6,093 nucleotides of DNA. It comes from Pseudomonadota bacterium. Lineage in GTDB: Bacteria; Pseudomonadota; Alphaproteobacteria; Micropepsales; Micropepsaceae. The stretch spans positions 1 through 6,093 of the forward strand of contig JAEZBK010000063.1 of assembly GCA_023427355.1 (NCBI GenBank), written 5' to 3'. Each line of letters begins with the position of its first letter. Positions within the stretch are counted from its first letter, which is position 1. Both the position numbers and the translations under genes were made by a program. Under the pieces are notes generated by a model. The model saw only the letters and a program-made list of their open reading frames with translations, searched no databases and was not told the DNA's origin. Shown piece by piece: positions 4,870 through 6,093 of this stretch.

Positions 4870-6093
4870 TGAAAACGTGTCTTCTCGCCTCCACCGCCAT
4901 GCTTCTGGCCATGCCCGCCTTCGCCCAGCCCACCGAAACCGTGCAGGTGCTGGGCCGCCGCGCCGATCTCACCGGCATCGCCACATCGGCCAACGAAGGC
5001 TCGGTCAGCGCCGCCGACCTGGCGCTGCGCCCGCTGCTGCGCCCCGGCGAGATCGTGGAAAATATCCCCGGCGTCATCGTCAGCCAGCATTCGGGCGGCG
5101 GCAAGGCCAACCAGTATTACCTGCGCGGCTTCAACCTCGATCACGGCACCGACCTGGCGATCCGCGTCAACGGCCTGCCGGTCAACATGGTCAGCCACGG
5201 CCATGGCCAGGGCTATGCCGACCTCAACTTCGCCATTCCCGAACTCATCCAGCGCGTGGATTACCGCAAGGGGCCGTATTATGCCGAGGTCGGCGATTTC
5301 GGCGCCGCCGGGGCCTTCGACATCCGCTATTTCGACACGCTGCCCTTCGGCATCGCCAAGGCCGAAATCGGCCAGTTCGGCTATGGCCGCGCCGTGATCG
5401 CGAACAACGCCGCCATCGGCAGCGGCAACCTGCTCTATGGCCTGTCCGTCGAACACAATGACGGGCCCTGGGATCTGCCCGAAGACATGCGCAAGCTGTC
5501 GGGGGCGCTGCGCTACAGCCTGGGCGCGTTCCACCTCACGGCAGAGGCCTATCACAACACCTGGAACGCCACCGACCAGGTGCCGCAGCGCGCCCTTGCG
5601 TCGGGGCTCATCACGCGCTGGGGCACTCTCGACCCCAGCGATGGCGGCGTCACCGGCCGCTATTCTCTCAGCGCGGGATGGGATGCGGGCGACACCAGCC
5701 TCCAGGCCTATGCCCTGTATTACCACATGCGCCTGCATTCCAACTTCACCTATGTCCTCGACGATCCCGTCAACGGCGATCAGTTCGAACAGGTCGATGC
5801 GCGCTGGGTGCTGGGCGCCAGCGCATCGCGCATCTTCGATCACGGGCTGGGCGGACTGGATTCCGTCACCACGCTGGGCGCCGATCTGCGCCACGACGCC
5901 ATCAACAACGCGCTGCACAAGACCATCGGCGGCATCACCCGCCTGTCCACCACGACACAGGATGGCATCGGCGAAACCAGCCTCTCCGGCCATGTCCGCA
6001 ACGAAACGCATTGGACGCCGTGGCTGCGCTCCATCATCGGCCTGCGGCTGGACCAGTTCTGGTTCGACGTCACCGACAAGACCGGGGCAGGGG
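4869..6093 (+). CDS. TonB-dependent outer-membrane receptor, probable NikR-controlled metal uptake (3' end outside window)
   Basis: The first 408 codons of an outer-membrane TonB-dependent receptor, open to the right edge; whole receptors usually have 650-800 residues. Residues 1-19 are a signal peptide (MKTCLLAS to PAFA) with cleavage before QPTE. ETVQVLG (23-29) is a likely TonB box. The plug domain spans about 45-155: LLRPGEIVENIPGVIVSQHS, then YYLRGFNLDHGTDLAIRVNG, then LIQRVDYRKGPYYAEVGDFG, followed by the first barrel strands with alternating aromatic residues. The plug contains His74, His92, His110 and His112, with the SHGHGQGYADLNF segment (109-121). I associate this segment with a recurring receptor subfamily, but from memory only. 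Substrate cannot be read directly. Coupling to nikR by the TAGTG overlap, and the NikR operator upstream, suggest import of nickel, cobalt or a related metal chelate. The GTG start gives the complete signal peptide; the later ATG at 4899 would cut it short. Confidence 0.93.
   Translation, partial: MKTCLLASTAMLLAMPAFAQPTETVQVLGRRADLTGIATSANEGSVSAADLALRPLLRPGEIVENIPGVIVSQHSGGGKANQYYLRGFNLDHGTDLAIRVNGLPVNMVSHGHGQGYADLNFAIPELIQRVDYRKGPYYAEVGDFGAAGAFDIRYFDTLPFGIAKAEIGQFGYGRAVIANNAAIGSGNLLYGLSVEHNDGPWDLPEDMRKLSGALRYSLGAFHLTAEAYHNTWNATDQVPQRALASGLITRWGTLDPSDGGVTGRYSLSAGWDAGDTSLQAYALYYHMRLHSNFTYVLDDPVNGDQFEQVDARWVLGASASRIFDHGLGGLDSVTTLGADLRHDAINNALHKTIGGITRLSTTTQDGIGETSLSGHVRNETHWTPWLRSIIGLRLDQFWFDVTDKTGAG

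Noticed and set aside
4709..5461. Plus-strand frame running from within nikR into the receptor gene (250 codons)
   Set aside because: It is out of frame with both genes and Arg/Pro-rich; the GTG-started frame has signal peptide, plug and RBS.
4866..6011. Long open frame on the minus strand opposite the receptor gene (381 codons)
   Set aside because: The plus strand encodes a clear TonB receptor across the whole stretch; the antisense product has low complexity and no domain.

Overview
The window is GC-rich, densely packed chromosomal DNA from a Gram-negative bacterium. It carries a TonB-dependent outer-membrane receptor and an exported S46 peptidase. Codon use, the S46 peptidase and the promoter-like motifs best fit an alphaproteobacterium, possibly a sphingomonad or relative; this is inferred from style, not from a marker gene. 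I see no RNA genes, insertion sequences, CRISPR arrays or phage genes.

Layout: (1) Positions 1-2103, minus strand: an S46-family serine dipeptidyl-peptidase (DPP7-like) with signal peptide and complete catalytic triad; its 3' end runs off the left edge. (2) Positions 2104-2187: an 84-bp divergent intergenic region. (3) Positions 2188-3105, plus strand: a cation diffusion facilitator (FieF/YiiP-like) metal-efflux transporter. (4) Positions 3038-4279, minus strand: a CPA2 monovalent cation:proton antiporter without a regulatory RCK domain, overlapping the CDF gene tail-to-tail by 68 bp. (5) Positions 4280-4395: a divergent regulatory region with a nearly perfect NikR operator (GTATGC-N16-TCATAC) and an adjacent 16-bp perfect inverted repeat. 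(6) Positions 4396-4869, plus strand: a NikR-family ribbon-helix-helix metalloregulator. (7) From 4869 to the right edge, plus strand: a TonB-dependent receptor whose GTG start overlaps the nikR stop codon by one base.

The most interesting unit is the nikR-receptor pair. The regulator has its own operator in front of it and is translationally coupled to an outer-membrane receptor with a His-rich plug, which reads as an autoregulated metal-uptake operon. The NikR copy is atypical. The position equivalent to the nickel-ligand cysteine of E. coli NikR (Cys95) is valine, while the three histidine ligands, the potassium-site acids and the DNA-reading strand are kept. It also carries a seven-histidine C-terminal tail absent from E. 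coli NikR. The metal sensed, or the way it is held, may therefore differ from the classical square-planar nickel site. With the CDF exporter and the cation antiporter next door, about two thirds of the window concerns cation uptake, efflux and sensing; whether all these genes are co-regulated cannot be told from the sequence.
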